Source: Galeruca laticollis (taxonomy: Eukaryota; Arthropoda; Insecta; Coleoptera; Chrysomelidae). From it: DNA of 64,000 bases. The notes under the pieces are model-generated. The model was given only the letters and a program-made list of their open reading frames with translations, had not been told where the DNA came from and searched no databases. The position numbers were made by a program, and so were the translations under genes. Location of the stretch: positions 1,178,001 through 1,242,000 of the forward strand of contig OY998180.1 of the NCBI GenBank assembly GCA_963921935.1. Reading direction: 5' to 3'. Below, piece after piece: positions 53,141 through 64,000 of this stretch. How positions within the stretch are numbered: position 1 is the stretch's first letter; each line of letters begins with the position of its first letter.

Positions 53141-54045
53141 CAGTGCTATTCAAAAGTCCTATCTTTTGAACGGCTACACTTACATTAATAAAATTTGGAG
53201 GGTGAAAATAAAGTGTTGTAAACTTCTCTACGAATGGTAACAGGTGACGTAATAGTAATAGATGACGTCACAGTGCCACTCTGGCCAATAATTTTAAATA
53301 TGGCTAGTGATATCTCGTCTGAATGACATTGACATTGGCTACATAGCCATATTAATTTTGTTTGGGTTTAAATTAATTTTGACGGATAACTTTAATAAAT
53401 ACCAAAATTATTGAAATTATTTTTTTAAATTTAATTAATCAAATATCAACAATGGATTCTTATAGCAAGTGTTCGAAATGTGCTCCGTCTACTTCCTGAC
53501 AGTAATACATCGGCCGACGAGGTCCTATAGAATGGCCACCTCGGTCACCAGATCTGACACCATTAGATATTTTTCTATGGGGGAAAGAAAGAATTACTGA
53601 AGAATGCAATGCTATTTCAGCTGACACATTCGAACGAGTACGACAAGAGTTTACTAATAGGATGTAGTACTGTCAGGAAGTAGACGGAGCACAATTCTAA
53701 CACTTGCTATAAGAATCAATTGTTGATATTTGATTAATTAAATTTAAAAAAATAATTTCAATAATTTTGGTATTTATTCAATTTATCCGTCAAAATGAAT
53801 GTAAACCCAAACAAAATTAATATGGCTATGTAGCCAATGTCAATGCTTTTCAAACGAGATATCACTTGCCATATTTAAAATTATTGGCCAGAGTGGCACT
53901 GTGACGTCATCTATTACTATTACGTCACCTGTTACCATTCGTAGAGAAGTATACAACACTTTATTTTCACCCTCCAAATTAAATTTTACTAATGTAAGTG
54001 TAGCCGTTCAAAAGATACGAGGGGGGAGGGGACTTTTGAATAGCA

Positions 54046-54048
<3 letters not shown>
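53141..54048. mobile_element. Tc1/mariner-type foldback with ~370-bp TIRs
   Basis: The ends are CAGTGCTATTCAAAAGTC and GACTTTTGAATAGCACTG, set in TA repeats. The arms (53141-53508 and 53666-54048) match throughout. The 150-bp core is a piece of transposase, and the right arm also encodes its C-terminus (YCQEVDGAQF), with the mirrored bases in the left arm. The element probably arose by inverted duplication of the 3' end of an autonomous parent. Confidence 0.88.
53511..53700 (+). pseudogene. Transposase C-terminal fragment (mariner/IS630-type)
   Basis: The frame gives GPIEWPPRSPDLTPLDIFLW, then GKERI, DTFERVRQEFTNRM, a stop and YCQEVDGAQF. WP-RSPDL-PLD is the hallmark of the last catalytic block of Tc1/mariner/IS630 transposases; the third acidic residue is the Asp of PLD. 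The rest of the protein is absent. Confidence 0.85.

Positions 54049-54081
<33 letters not shown>
54049..54081. repeat. (TA)n microsatellite, right side
   Basis: Continuation of the TA run split by the foldback element. Confidence 0.9.
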
Positions 54082-54084
<3 letters not shown>

Positions 54085-54240
54085 TACGATAAGAAAAATA
54101 AAACTGCCTTAACAACACATATGCAAGAGAAAAAGCATAGTTTTGATTTTGAAAACACAAAAATTTTAAAAAACGAAAGTCACACCAGAAAAAGAGAAAT
54201 TTATGAAACGGTAGAAATACAGAGAAATAAAAAAACCTAA
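54082..54240 (+). pseudogene. Penelope-like C-terminal fragment
   Basis: An open stretch of 52 codons ends in TAA: KTALTTHMQEKKHSFDFEN, then TKILKNESHTRKREIYETV and EIQRNKKT. The order TAL--H--E--H-F-F-N-KIL--E---KRE--E---I is the C-terminal end of a GIY-YIG nuclease in another Penelope family, different from the one at 31-36 kb. The 5' part is missing. Confidence 0.75.
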
Positions 54241-54837
54241 ATTACAAAATCGACACAAAATGTTTAAGCAAGATTTACAACAATATAATAAAATAGAATA
54301 ATAAATTAAACAACTATTTCATGTAGGTAACTCAACAAAAACCATAACAACTATTTATTAAAAAGAAATAAATGCGTATAGGGAGGAAAACAACATTCTC
54401 AAATAATACCATTAGGCTCAGACACCAGAACTACTATGAAAGTTGATGTACACACAACGTACTTGTAAAATGTTTTTAAATGTATCGTTGAAGTTCATTT
54501 TATTTTAGTTTATTTTAATATGTGATGTGGCACTCGCTGGAATATAATCCACAGGTATGTCATAGTTTTACATTGTATACACTGTTCTCTTTTAGTGTTT
54601 TTTATATTCTGATGAAGGTCGGAAAGGACCGAAACGTCAATGAAATACATTATAAATTTAAAAACCATCTAATGTTTTAATTAATCCAGGACCAAAAATT
54701 CCCAAGAAATATAAATGAAAAAAATATAAACTTTAAGGTGATTTTGGCATCTAGGAACACCAAAACGAAAAACTGAATTGACATTTTTTCGAAGTCGCGT
54801 CATGCTACTCTCTACAATAGCCTTCTGAAATAAGCCT
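54241..54837 (+). other. 3' region of the Penelope relic and spacer
   Basis: Apart from the ribozyme-like motif, no gene. CTTCTGAAATAAGCCT at about 54823 faces AGGCTTATTTCAGTA at about 55336, framing the 490-bp unit. Confidence 0.4.
54609..54638 (+). ncRNA. Hammerhead-ribozyme-like motif downstream of the Penelope fragment
   Basis: CTGATGA, A, GGTC-loop-GACC, GAAA, CGTC. The catalytic core letters match, helix II has four G/C-rich pairs, helix III is reduced to AC/GT, and cleavage would follow GTC. As in the 36.7-kb motif, one extra base lies before helix II. Position in the 3' region of a Penelope relic agrees with known placements. Confidence 0.55.
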
Positions 54838-55310
54838 AAAATCGCACAGACCAAAATAACGAAAACATTAGTTTAATTTCCTAGGAAAGTTCTGTCAGAG
54901 GTCCAATCTATGCAGAAAAAAATCAGGAGTGCACTACAATGATGCGATTCCGAAGTATAGAGCGTCAAACTTAGATTATCGAATAAAGAGTGGTAGAATG
55001 AAATATCCATAGTTACTCAAAAATTAGGACACTAACAAATTTACCATTCGATTTGGGACAGAATTAATCTAATCGAACATGTTTCAAGAGGGAGGGGGCC
55101 CAAAAATATGTTTTTGGAAAATTGCGGAAAATGTATTGTTTTCCATACTATAGTTCAGGTATATATTTTCAGAAAATACTGAAATTATGAGAAATGGGGT
55201 TCTTTGGTATGCCAAATCGACTGGAGTTGTCCAGTTTTCGATAAAATAGATGTTCCAAATTTTAGCAGAGGATTTAAATTCAAAGAAAATGTGCTTTCAT
55301 ATAAAAAATC
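54838..55310 (+). repeat. Single unit of the ~490-bp repeat
   Basis: Same landmarks as the arrays at 29 and 47 kb, from AAAATCGCACAGACC to CTTTCATATAAAAAATC. It is bounded by short inverted sequences (see the preceding entry). Confidence 0.75.
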
Positions 55311-57586
55311 CCAATGGCACAGGACCAATTGGACAGGCTTATTTCAGTAACATGTTTGCATAAAACTCAAAATAAAAAATTAGATACAGAAGTAATAGAA
55401 TGTTTTGAGATGTACAAAAAACCAAAGTAACATTCTGGCATCAAATCAAAAACAAAAAAATTAAAAAAATTTCTGGTAAATTTGTGAATTTTCTTAAATA
55501 AATGTTTTAATGTACGATTTAGAGAAAATGTTGAATACAAAAGTTGTAGAACGTGTTAAGGTCTATGAAAAAGCTTAGTAACTTTTTTGCGTCAAATAAA
55601 AAACAAAGGAAATACGATTTTTTTTCAACTTTGACAGGCCGCCATTTTGTTTTAACTAGGCCGATTTGGCTCATTAAAACGAACTCGTCCAAGATTTTGG
55701 CTTAACCGATTTTTGTAGCGAGTTTGGTTTTGGTCCGCCAAAAAATACACCCTCTATCGTGCTTACAAATTCTATATATTGCCACACGTTTGGGTGACAA
55801 TTAAAATGGCTTTAATTATTTATAATATTTACCACGTTTGGGAGCCAATTAATATGTTTATTTTAATTCTTATTTATTAATTTTGTTGTGTTATATTTGT
55901 TTTTCTAATGGATATTATTTATGATTAATTTTTAATTCTAAGAATAACCTTCTATATAAGATACAATTAATTAAATTTTAATTAGTTATCAAAACCTTAA
56001 TCAAATAGTATCACTTAATTGTTAGGATGCCAATTCAATTCATTTATCATTAAAGTTTCTAATTTTCCTTTTAGCTAAATGTTTTGCTCAATGAAATTTA
56101 TTAATTCATTCTTACCTTAATTTTCTTTAAATTCCTCTTCTTCTAATATTCATGAAACCTAAACTTTTCTCAGGGGATTAGTCTCAAAAACGGAAATTAG
56201 ATATGTTGGAAATTAAGCAAAATATAAACTAATATCATTTATATAAATTCATATTCTAAAATGTTACAAAATATAGATGTGACGCCTATGAAGTTATTTG
56301 CATAACTTTATTATCGTTTCTCAAAAGCTTTTAGAAAGCACCTGCATGGTACAAAAAAAACCTTTTTTGTATCATAACACAAATTTATGTGGAAAAGAAT
56401 TATATTTAAGCGTTCAAAACAGTATGTTTTAAATCGTTTCTCGTGGTGCATCGGTTTAAATTGTTAAAATATTTAGCAAGTGAAATTTGATACATGTATA
56501 ATATAAGTGTGTGAATGATAAATTTTGTGACTTATGAAACTATAAATTCTTATGAACTATTACATGCAATCTACATTTGTAACCAAATATCAGGTAAGTT
56601 ATATAATCTTCAACATTATCATATAGTATTACACATATTTCGTTATTCTTATTGTTACGTTCAAATTCTTATTTAATTTCGGCCTTTTAAAATTTTTTTT
56701 ATTGAGTTTGCAATGATCACTCTTTTAATTCAGTACTGTATATTATTTTGATCAAAATAAATTTAAATATCACCAACCTGTTTGTATTTTCGCTTCACAA
56801 AATGTCCGCACTTTCCTGATGCTGCATTTTCTTCCTGATGCTAATCTATTTAATTGGAAACTGGATACAACTATTCATATTTCATACAAATAATTGAAAA
56901 GTTTATGCAATATACAGGGTTTCTGAAAGTGTTTACAAAATATAAAATTATAATAGTTGAATTTTGTTTCAAAATTCATGTGATCCTATATACAGTGATC
57001 ATTATAATTATGTACAAAATTATGTTTGACGTAATTTACTTGTCGTTGTTATATTTTCTGTACTTTGAAATATACTTTAAAGAAAAATAGTTACTAAATT
57101 AATTAGTAATCTCTTAAATCATTTTATCAATTGTATACTTATTCGTAAATATTTCTTAACATGTCCAAAATTATATCGTTATGGATTATTTCCTTTTATT
57201 GAATTTACTACTACCACTACTAAGATTCACATTATCTGAATGATACTAATGATTTAATTTAACCTGGTAGATATGTTTCACTTTAACATTCCCTAAAATT
57301 CTATGGAATTATTCTTGATTTGACAAGAATATTATATAGAAGTTTACCTTGATTTTCTTCTCATAATTTCATAATTATATATTACTCATTTAATTAATTC
57401 CCCAGTTTAATCCTATCTTAATTGCATGAAGAAGTCTTTAAATTGTCATAATTAACTTATACTTAGTTTATCAATAAATTTCTAATTCTACCATTTCTAA
57501 TTCCTAGTTAAGATTGACTAGATTAAATTAATTTATACTTGATTACTTAAATAATATTTCTAATTCTATTGTTTCTTAAATTTTAG
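55311..57586. other. No gene; may include the 3' LTR of the gypsy element at 57.6-62.6 kb
   Basis: No coding signal. CACGTTTGGGTGACAA and CACGTTTGGGAGCCAA at 55785-55848 resemble the primer-site-like motifs at 62680-62755, spaced similarly. If these mark the same LTR border, the LTR would be about 1.7 kb, but I could not align the rest. Confidence 0.35.
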
Positions 57587-58640
57587 TTACGATTGGTTGG
57601 TGTTAAATTGATGCAGCTGGTTTATGTGAAAAATTCCACGTTCTCGATGAGTGTCAGGATGTATCAACTTGTAACTATTTATTCCATGACTGGTTTCTAC
57701 CAAGTAAGGACCTTCATAAGGTAACTGTAACTTAGAACATATTCCTTTCTTATGGTTAGGTACTCTTAATGCTTTTATTATTACCAAGTCACCTTTTTTA
57801 AATGTTTTCCTATTTCTAAGTGTAGCTAGTTTCCGTTTAATGTATTTGTCAGCTTGTCTTGCTTGTCTTTCTCTGGCTACTTTAATCAGTTTGCTGTAGT
57901 TAATTTCACTGGACCATGATCTATCTGGTTCTGTTCCTATAAATAAAGTAATGGGTGCTATTTCCGTGACGATATTTGGTATATTATTTATAAAATCTGT
58001 GGTCTCCTTTAGACATTCTTCCCACATACGGTTTTCGTAGTATGTAAGTATCCTCAGATACTTGATCACTTCTTTAATTCCTCGTTCTGCAGGATTGCTA
58101 CTAGGTTGTCTGATACTTGTGAAGACTTGTTGGATTTCCAGGTCTCTCAACCATTTCACTATCTTTCTGTTCCTGAAGTATGTTGCATTGTCCATTATGC
58201 ATTTCTTTGGTTTCCCATATTTCTCGAAGTAGTTTCCTAGCGATTCTTTAATAGAGTTTTTATTTGTTTTATTACACGGATATGTAATAATAAATTTATA
58301 AAAAATGTCTACGATTACTAAAATGTGTTTGTTACCATTATAACTTGGTATAAGGTTTGATATGCCACTATATCTAATGGATTTTCCGCTATGATGGATT
58401 TCGGTACGTTTTCATAGTGTATGTTCTTCTCCTTAGATAGTTGACATAGTTCGCACTGCTTAATAATATCCTTTATGATAGTAATATCATTTTTCGATAT
58501 ATAATTCTCCCGAAATATCATGTGAGTTTTCCTAATTCCTAAATGATTAAAATCCAAATGTATTCTTTGTACAATCAATTTTGTTAAATTTTCGGATATT
58601 ACATACAATTCCTTGTTATTTATCAATTTATACAGTACTC
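57587..58640 (-). pseudogene. Gypsy integrase, in pieces
   Basis: The H2C2 zinc finger is at 58626-58318 (IHLDFNHLGIRKTHMIF, then CELCQLSK). Around 58200-58310 the first catalytic block is unreadable. The frame 58195-57587 gives MDNATYFRNRKIVKWL (second Asp), RQPSSNPAERGIKEV (catalytic Glu) and a C-terminal domain FKKGDLVIIKALRVPNHKKG. At least two frame changes. Confidence 0.85.
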
Positions 58641-58706
58641 CATCCTTTTCAGAACATCTTCTTTTGTATTTCTCATCTAATGATAGTTGTTCCTGCTTTA
58701 TTTGTA

Positions 58707-59990
58707 CTAGCGAAAGATACCACTACTTCGTTTCATGATATTAATTCCCACTCTAGCTTCGTTCGTATCTCTTCTTCTCTCTCCGTCCATTCTACTGATC
58801 GAGTCTGGTACTACGTTTTGAATTCCTGGAATATGTTTTATCACGAAGTCATATTCCTGTAGGAGTAATGCCCATCGATGGATTCTGCCATTGTTCATCT
58901 TGTTGGTTAGTATCGTCAGCAAAGCCTGATTATCAGTCTCAATTATGAATTTTCCTCCCAGTAAAAAGTATCTGAGTTTATTCACACAGAATATGATGCT
59001 AGCAAGTTCTAATTCACTTACTCCATAATTTTTTTCTGCTCTTTTTGTTATTCTAGAGGCAAATGATATGGGTACATACATGTCATCACATTCTTGCATT
59101 AAAACTCCAGCTAGTCTGTTTTTAGATGCACCCGTCCTTAAAATGAAAGTTTTCTCATAGTTCGGATGATATAATTTGATGTATCTGATGAACTGATCCT
59201 TGATTTTATTGAAAGCATCTTCCTGTTTACTGGTCCAATTCCATTTTACTCCCTTTCTCAGTAGTTCCATTAAAGGTAATTCTAAATCGGTTAAATTTCC
59301 CAGTATCCTTTTGAAATAGTTTAGCATGCCAAGGAAACCTCGAAGAGTTTTCAAATTTTTCGGTCTTATATATTCTCTAATGATTCTTACTCTCTCTGGA
59401 TCCATCTTGATTCTTGTCTCTGTGATCTTGTAACCCAAATATATTACTTCTCTCTTCAAAAATTGGCATTTCTGTATGTTCAGTTTTAGTCCGTTTTCGT
59501 CAAGTTCTGTTATAATTGTTCTGAGGTGTTGTAAATGTTCTTCTACACTATTCGAAAAAATAAGTATATCATCCACATAGTGTATTGTAAATTGGTCGTA
59601 TTTGTTTAAAATTTTATTTAGCGCTTTCAACAGTGCTGATGTAGCGCTTTGTATATCAAATGGCGTTACTCGGAATTGATATACTTCCCCATTAATCTTG
59701 AATCCTACATACTTCCTGCTTTCCGGATGTAGTGGTATCAGCCAGAAGCTGTGCTTCAAATCTAGCTTAGAAAAAACTTTGACTTTACTAATCTTTCCTA
59801 GTATCGATTCGATAGTTAAAGGCGATTCATACTCGGGCATTGTACATTTATTTAAATTTCGTGCATCAAGGCATATCCTTATATCTCCGTCCTTCTTCCT
59901 CACTATTACAACTGGATTGATATACGAGGTGGTACTATGTTCTATTATTCTATCTTCTAATAATTTATTTACAGTTTTCTTTACATCTTC
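58707..59990 (-). pseudogene. Gypsy reverse transcriptase and RNase H
   Basis: A nearly 400-codon open frame. The RT shows CLDARNLNKCTMPEYESP, VFSKLDLKHSFWLIPL (motif A, Asp), a degenerate motif B (FDIQSATSALLKALNKIL) and TIHYVDDILIFS (motif C). RNase H shows FILRTGASKNRLAGVL, where the usual first catalytic Asp (TDAS) reads TGAS, then SELELASI and FIIETDNQALL. The loss of that Asp argues against activity. The frame extends upstream of its first ATG to about 59990, where it shifts relative to protease. Confidence 0.9.
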
Positions 59991-60790
59991 TTGATGTTTG
60001 TAGGGTAACGGATAACTTCTCTGTTGGAATTGTTGATCTTTTTTATTTCAATTTTATGTACATAATTCCTTGCAATTCGGGATTCCTCATTAATTAAACT
60101 CCTATGTCCTCTCAATATCTCCATTACTTCATTTTTCCATTCTATTTTCCCATCTATATCCAAATTCCATTCCGGCATATTATTATTATTTAAATTTATT
60201 TCTCCATTGCCATCCAACATCATATCTCCATTCATTTTTCCTTCCTGCCTATAATCATATCTCTGCTCCATATCATCTTCAATTTTCTTATTATAATTAA
60301 TACATTTATCTACTTCTTCTACTAACTCTTCATTCTTCCTCGAATTATCATTTTTCTCTTCATAACTAAAATCAACTTTTTCTGTATTAAAGATTATGTA
60401 CATTTTTTCATAATTAATAATTGCTTTATTTTCATATAAAATATCCGATCCTAGCAATAGTTCGCATTCAATATCTTCCACTACTAACAGTTGTACCATA
60501 GTTTCTCGTTCCCTAAATTTTAATGCTACGGTTACCGTAGTACTTGAAATAGTCAGTTTCCTTTGATTTATGCCTATTAGACTTATTTTTGGTACCTTGA
60601 CGAAATTTTCTTTTGATATAGTTAATTTATTTACAAATTTATTATTTATTAAAGATATTTCTGACCCGGTATCGATTAATATTTTTATGCTAATGCCTTC
60701 TATCGTTCCGTATATATAAATTAATGTTTCATTATTTTGTTCTAGCTGGTCCTGTACCTTAAGAAATTCGCGTGGGTGAACATAGCTGCA
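59981..60790 (-). pseudogene. Gypsy aspartic protease and linker
   Basis: Around 60720-60620 the minus strand reads YGTIEGISIKILIDTGSEIS, containing the catalytic DTG (Asp codon at 60671-60673). The 172-codon frame from 60499 holds the flap-end motif CELLLGSDILYENKA and then an acidic Asn/Glu-rich linker towards RT. A frame change links the two. Confidence 0.8.
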
Positions 60791-60816
60791 CCAACTTAAC
60801 TTACCATATTCACCCT

Positions 60817-61443
60817 CTAGTGGAAAAACTGTTGTTCCACACCAGAAGTTGACACGGGAACCACAACATTATCATTATTATAATTGTTATTACTTGTATT
60901 AGTTCGATTAAAATTTGTATTACGAGTAGTTGTGTTTCTTTCTAGGCTGTTTGTCCTGTTAGTTCTAGTGTCACGTCTTATATTATTTGTCCTTCTTATA
61001 TCTCCGTCAGAGTTTCTTCTTTCTCTCCTATTGTAATTGTTATTTTTTTGCTGTCTCCTTTCCGGATAATTCGTGTACCTATTGTTGTTAGTAGTCCTAT
61101 CGTTATTTCTGTCAAATCTTCTGTTGTTGTTAGTATTATTTGTGTTGTTATAATGGTTGTTGTTATTTTGTCTGTAATTGTTATTTCTATTAAAGTAGTC
61201 TCGTCTATCGTTGACGTTTCTATAAGAGTCATCGTTATCACGTCTATTATTGTTGTGAACCGTTCTCTGTACTCGATTCAAGTAGTCTAATAGAGATTGA
61301 AAATTCGTTATGTTCTGTATCGCTTTCCCCTGTGTTATATTGTCATTGAAATGTCGAGACAAGAAAATTATTATTTCTTGCTCCGAAATTACTGGCTCTA
61401 AATATTGTGCCTGGGAATATAAAGACAAAGCATAGCTACTCAT
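60817..61443 (-). pseudogene. Gag C-terminal part, Asn/Arg-rich
   Basis: It opens SSYALSLYSQAQYLEPVIS and IIIFLSRHFNDNI, the end of the capsid-like domain, followed by about 130 residues rich in Asn, Arg and Thr. No zinc knuckle (CCHC) is visible, so the Asn/Arg-rich tail may take over RNA binding, as in some other gypsy groups. Two stops (after NNFFK and after VREK) separate it from the upstream Gag frame. Confidence 0.75.
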
Positions 61444-61521
61444 GTTGTTGCTTCTTCTACTGTCGAATTTACCAAAATACTACTTTTCCCTAACATAGCC
61501 TTGTTCTGTTTCCCCCCAGTA

Positions 61522-62574
61522 TTATTTAAAAAAATTATTTTCAAAATCACTAAAATTATTAATATTCACATCATTACATGTGAACCAAAGTAATGTTTGA
61601 CCATGCAAATGTGATCTTATTGTCTCCTTCAAATCCTCTATTTCTCTGATATCTCTTAATTTATTTTTGAGATATCTCAAGAAGATTTTTGGATGCATTT
61701 TTCTTGTATCCCCATCAAATTTAAGATTGCTTTCCCCATGGTTATAAATATAATTTACCCCCTGAGTATTGTTGTTTTGATTAGTTTTGTTTTTCATAGT
61801 TTCAATTTCCTTTTCCAATTCCATCATTTTCTTCTTGAAATCTTCTTTTATTTTCCTTTCCAACTTTGCAAAATCTTGTACATTCCTATCTTCCTTGATT
61901 TGTTTTAACTTCTTATCCATTTCCCATATTAGTTTTTTCTGTGATTTTAAATTCATCTCCTCCGCGATCGACAAATTCAACTGGATGCCCTGCTCTACAT
62001 CATCTATTCTAGCATTCGTTTTCATAATGTTTCTTTCCATTCTGCCTATCTGTTCCTTTCCTTCTTCTCGTAGTTTACTTCCCATATCTTCTATCTCTTG
62101 TTTTCTGATGGTGCCTTCTTGTATTAAATGTCCATATAGTTTATTCATTTTCTCTTCCTGTTCTTTCTTGTGTTCTTCGAACTGTTTTTTCATTTCCACC
62201 ATATGTTTTGTGAATTTTTCTTCTTGTTTGTCTAACCTTCTGTTAATTTCTTCCTGTGTGTTTTTAATGTTCTCTTTTATATCTTCTTTGGTGCTTTTGA
62301 TGTCTTCTTTGGTGCACTTGATGTCAGCCATTATTATTTTCAACATGTTCATTACTTCTTCATTTTCGTTGGATTTCGGTTTTGTATAGTGGTGAACTTC
62401 TTCCACCATACTGTCTCCTTTTTCCAGTTCTGCTGCTTCTTCAGCTTGAATGGCCGTCATCAATCGTTCCCTTAGTGTTTGTTTATTTCCCTTCGTGTCT
62501 ATATTCCTTGATTTCAAATGTTCCTTCGACTCTTCCACTGTGAGTTCGTCGATGTTTATTGTTTTGTCTGCCAT
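61522..62574 (-). CDS. Gag N-terminal part with SAP-like motif and long coiled coil
   Basis: The 350-codon frame begins MADKTINIDELTVEESKEHL and SRNIDTKGNKQTLRERL, a helix-turn-helix pattern like SAP domains (DNA/chromatin-binding). Residues 60-260 are a Lys/Glu-rich coiled coil with heptad periodicity. The end (MHPKIFLRYLKNKLRDI, HLHGQTLLWF, FSDFENNFFK) is the start of the Gag capsid-like fold and stops at a TAA where relatives continue. The ATG is well placed after the leader. Confidence 0.75.
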   Translation of the reverse strand: MADKTINIDELTVEESKEHLKSRNIDTKGNKQTLRERLMTAIQAEEAAELEKGDSMVEEVHHYTKPKSNENEEVMNMLKIIMADIKCTKEDIKSTKEDIKENIKNTQEEINRRLDKQEEKFTKHMVEMKKQFEEHKKEQEEKMNKLYGHLIQEGTIRKQEIEDMGSKLREEGKEQIGRMERNIMKTNARIDDVEQGIQLNLSIAEEMNLKSQKKLIWEMDKKLKQIKEDRNVQDFAKLERKIKEDFKKKMMELEKEIETMKNKTNQNNNTQGVNYIYNHGESNLKFDGDTRKMHPKIFLRYLKNKLRDIREIEDLKETIRSHLHGQTLLWFTCNDVNINNFSDFENNFFK

Positions 62575-62679
62575 TATAGTTTTATAAAATTTTCTTTAGA
62601 TATCTCAAAAATATTATAACCTGTTCCTGTTACTGGTTTGTTGAGCGAGCGTTATTCAAGTTGTTTAACAAGCGCCATA

Positions 62680-62693
62680 CGTTGGGCTCGCCA
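62680..62693 (-). promoter_or_regulatory. Candidate primer-binding site, with two more copies upstream
   Basis: On the minus strand TGGCGAGCCCAACG lies 106 bp upstream of the gag ATG. Similar motifs TGGCATCCCAACG (about 62743-62755) and TTGGCGCCC (62841-62849) lie further out. TGG plus GCCCAACG is like gypsy primer sites. Which copy follows the LTR is not decided. Confidence 0.4.
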
Positions 62694-62699
62694 TTTTAT

Positions 62700-64000
62700 T
62701 ATATATAATAAATAATTTTAATTAATTTAATTTAATGCACCAGCGTTGGGATGCCATTTATTATATATTTTTAATTAGAGATTTATTTATGTTTATGCTT
62801 ATTAATTTATTAATGATTGTTTATTGATTTAATTGTTAATGGGCGCCAAAATTGGTTCGCTTACCACGAACTCCAATTCAAAAATATTATATAAGTTAAA
62901 AAATATTGTAGATTTGTTTTATCTTGTCGTTACTATATCTCAGGAATGGAATTCGGCACTTGACGCTTGTCAGTAACAGGAAACTATAGGTAAGATATCA
63001 AAGAAACGCAAGACGAACATAGACAAACGATTTTAATTAAATATAGATAGTGAAATAACGAAATTTTTTTATCAATTAATGAATTAGTAATACATATTTA
63101 TAGATTCAATGGAATATTATTAGCGAAAATCTTCGCATAAACGATTTTCATTAGTTGTAAATATTATTTACCTCAAATGCAACAAGTAAATTTCGCTCAA
63201 TTATCATTATTCTATGTGTTTTGAATGTACATTCATAACGCTTCAATCCCAACTCTCGCTATTGCTAATACGATCGTCGTGTGGTGTGTTATTCTGTGGT
63301 GGATTTAATTCAGTTTACAAGATGAAGAAAATATGTGACGTGTTTGGGATATATTATTATGATTTATTGTATGAATTTTGGTAAGTACTTGTTTAATATG
63401 AGTTTAGTGTTTCGTGTCCGATATATTAGTGGAGATTGAATGTTTAAGACTAATATTTAACTAATGAATTGATACCAAAAAATAATATAACCTAACATAT
63501 AAAAATATCTGTGAAAGTTTTTATAGGAGAAGTTCAATATATACACGAGGAATAGTGTTCATAGTTGGTTCTTCTTCCCCCTAAATGTGATGCATTTGTA
63601 GAAAACGATCGCCTATGATCGAATAAGCGAAACTCAGGATGTGGAAATGATGAGATGTGAATTATTTCACCAGTAGAAATATCTTATCGAAAGCAAGATA
63701 TATGGATAGTCATCGAAATTATATTAATAAGGTAATTGTTCAATCTTACCAAATCTAGACGATATCACAAATTTCTCACTTATTATTAATATACGAATGA
63801 TATTTTTAGTTAGTTTACTTTTCAAGATTCTTAGTTAACGTTTCTTTATGATTTTGTTTAAATTATATTAGTTTCTTAAAAATTTGGAGAAGAAAAAATT
63901 CAACACGTCCTCCATCTATTTAATTCACACGGCGTCTCTCAAGCTCAAAATCAACAACATTCAAATGTTTTTCCTTTTTGTTTTTCATTGTTCATTTGTT
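62700..64000. other. Possible 5' LTR and flank, no gene
   Basis: AT-rich and without coding frames. It may be the 5' LTR of the gypsy element, running out of the window. Confidence 0.35.

Larger units (their letters stand above)
57587..62574 (-). mobile_element. Ty3/gypsy element with SAP-like Gag, decayed
   Basis: From right to left (minus strand): Gag in two frames, aspartic protease, reverse transcriptase plus RNase H, and integrase. All domains of a full-length gypsy element are present in the canonical order, broken by several stops and frameshifts. No LTR pair was confirmed in the window. Confidence 0.9.

Noticed and set aside
61787..62389. 200-codon plus-strand ORF rich in Ser/Phe
   Set aside because: Reverse strand of the Lys/Glu-rich Gag coiled coil.

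Overview
The window reads as an AT-rich, intron-bearing invertebrate genome, most likely an insect. I cannot name the species. The reasons are spliced genes with GT/AG introns and the transposon mix: a Mutator-domain/YqaJ gene, FLYWCH-MULE, PIF/Harbinger, THAP-type elements, Penelope, LINEs, Ty3/gypsy with a macro domain, and a Polinton-type DNA polymerase. There are two 200-base N gaps (4001-4200 and 42201-42400). I found no convincing single-copy housekeeping gene; almost everything is mobile DNA or derived from it.

0.6-7.0 kb: an eight-exon minus-strand gene joins an acidic repeat region, a Mutator-like transposase domain and a YqaJ-type nuclease domain. Splice phases agree at every junction, but there are two stops and two frameshifts. 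A 5'-truncated LINE sits in its last intron with an exact 12-bp target-site duplication (TSD).

7-19 kb: few genes. It holds foldback/MITE elements (9809-10776, 16554-16963, 17292-17884, 18311-18713), a tyrosine-recombinase exon remnant, and a THAP gene remnant whose zinc-finger exon is split by a 2.17-kb terminal-inverted-repeat (TIR) element.

19.5-28.9 kb: a PIF/Harbinger element (transposase plus convergent Myb/SANT-like protein) carrying a 4-kb minus-strand LINE. A deleted second Harbinger, a long-TIR foldback and a THAP remnant follow.

29.8-46.3 kb: a giant palindrome. Each arm of about 3.7 kb holds three tRNA-like modules, a minisatellite and a piece of Polinton-type DNA polymerase B. 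A head-to-head pair of Penelope elements (13-bp TSD) and a MULE (9-bp TSD) are nested in the left arm; the right arm preserves the empty sites. Tandem repeats of about 490 bp flank both sides.

47.5-64 kb: a gag fragment cut off by the LTR of a gypsy derivative in which gag is fused to integrase and a macro domain lies downstream; an unidentified ORF; a mariner-like foldback; a Penelope 3' end with a hammerhead-like motif; and a decayed gypsy element with a SAP-like Gag. Few reading frames are intact; the best is the 796-codon Penelope ORF.
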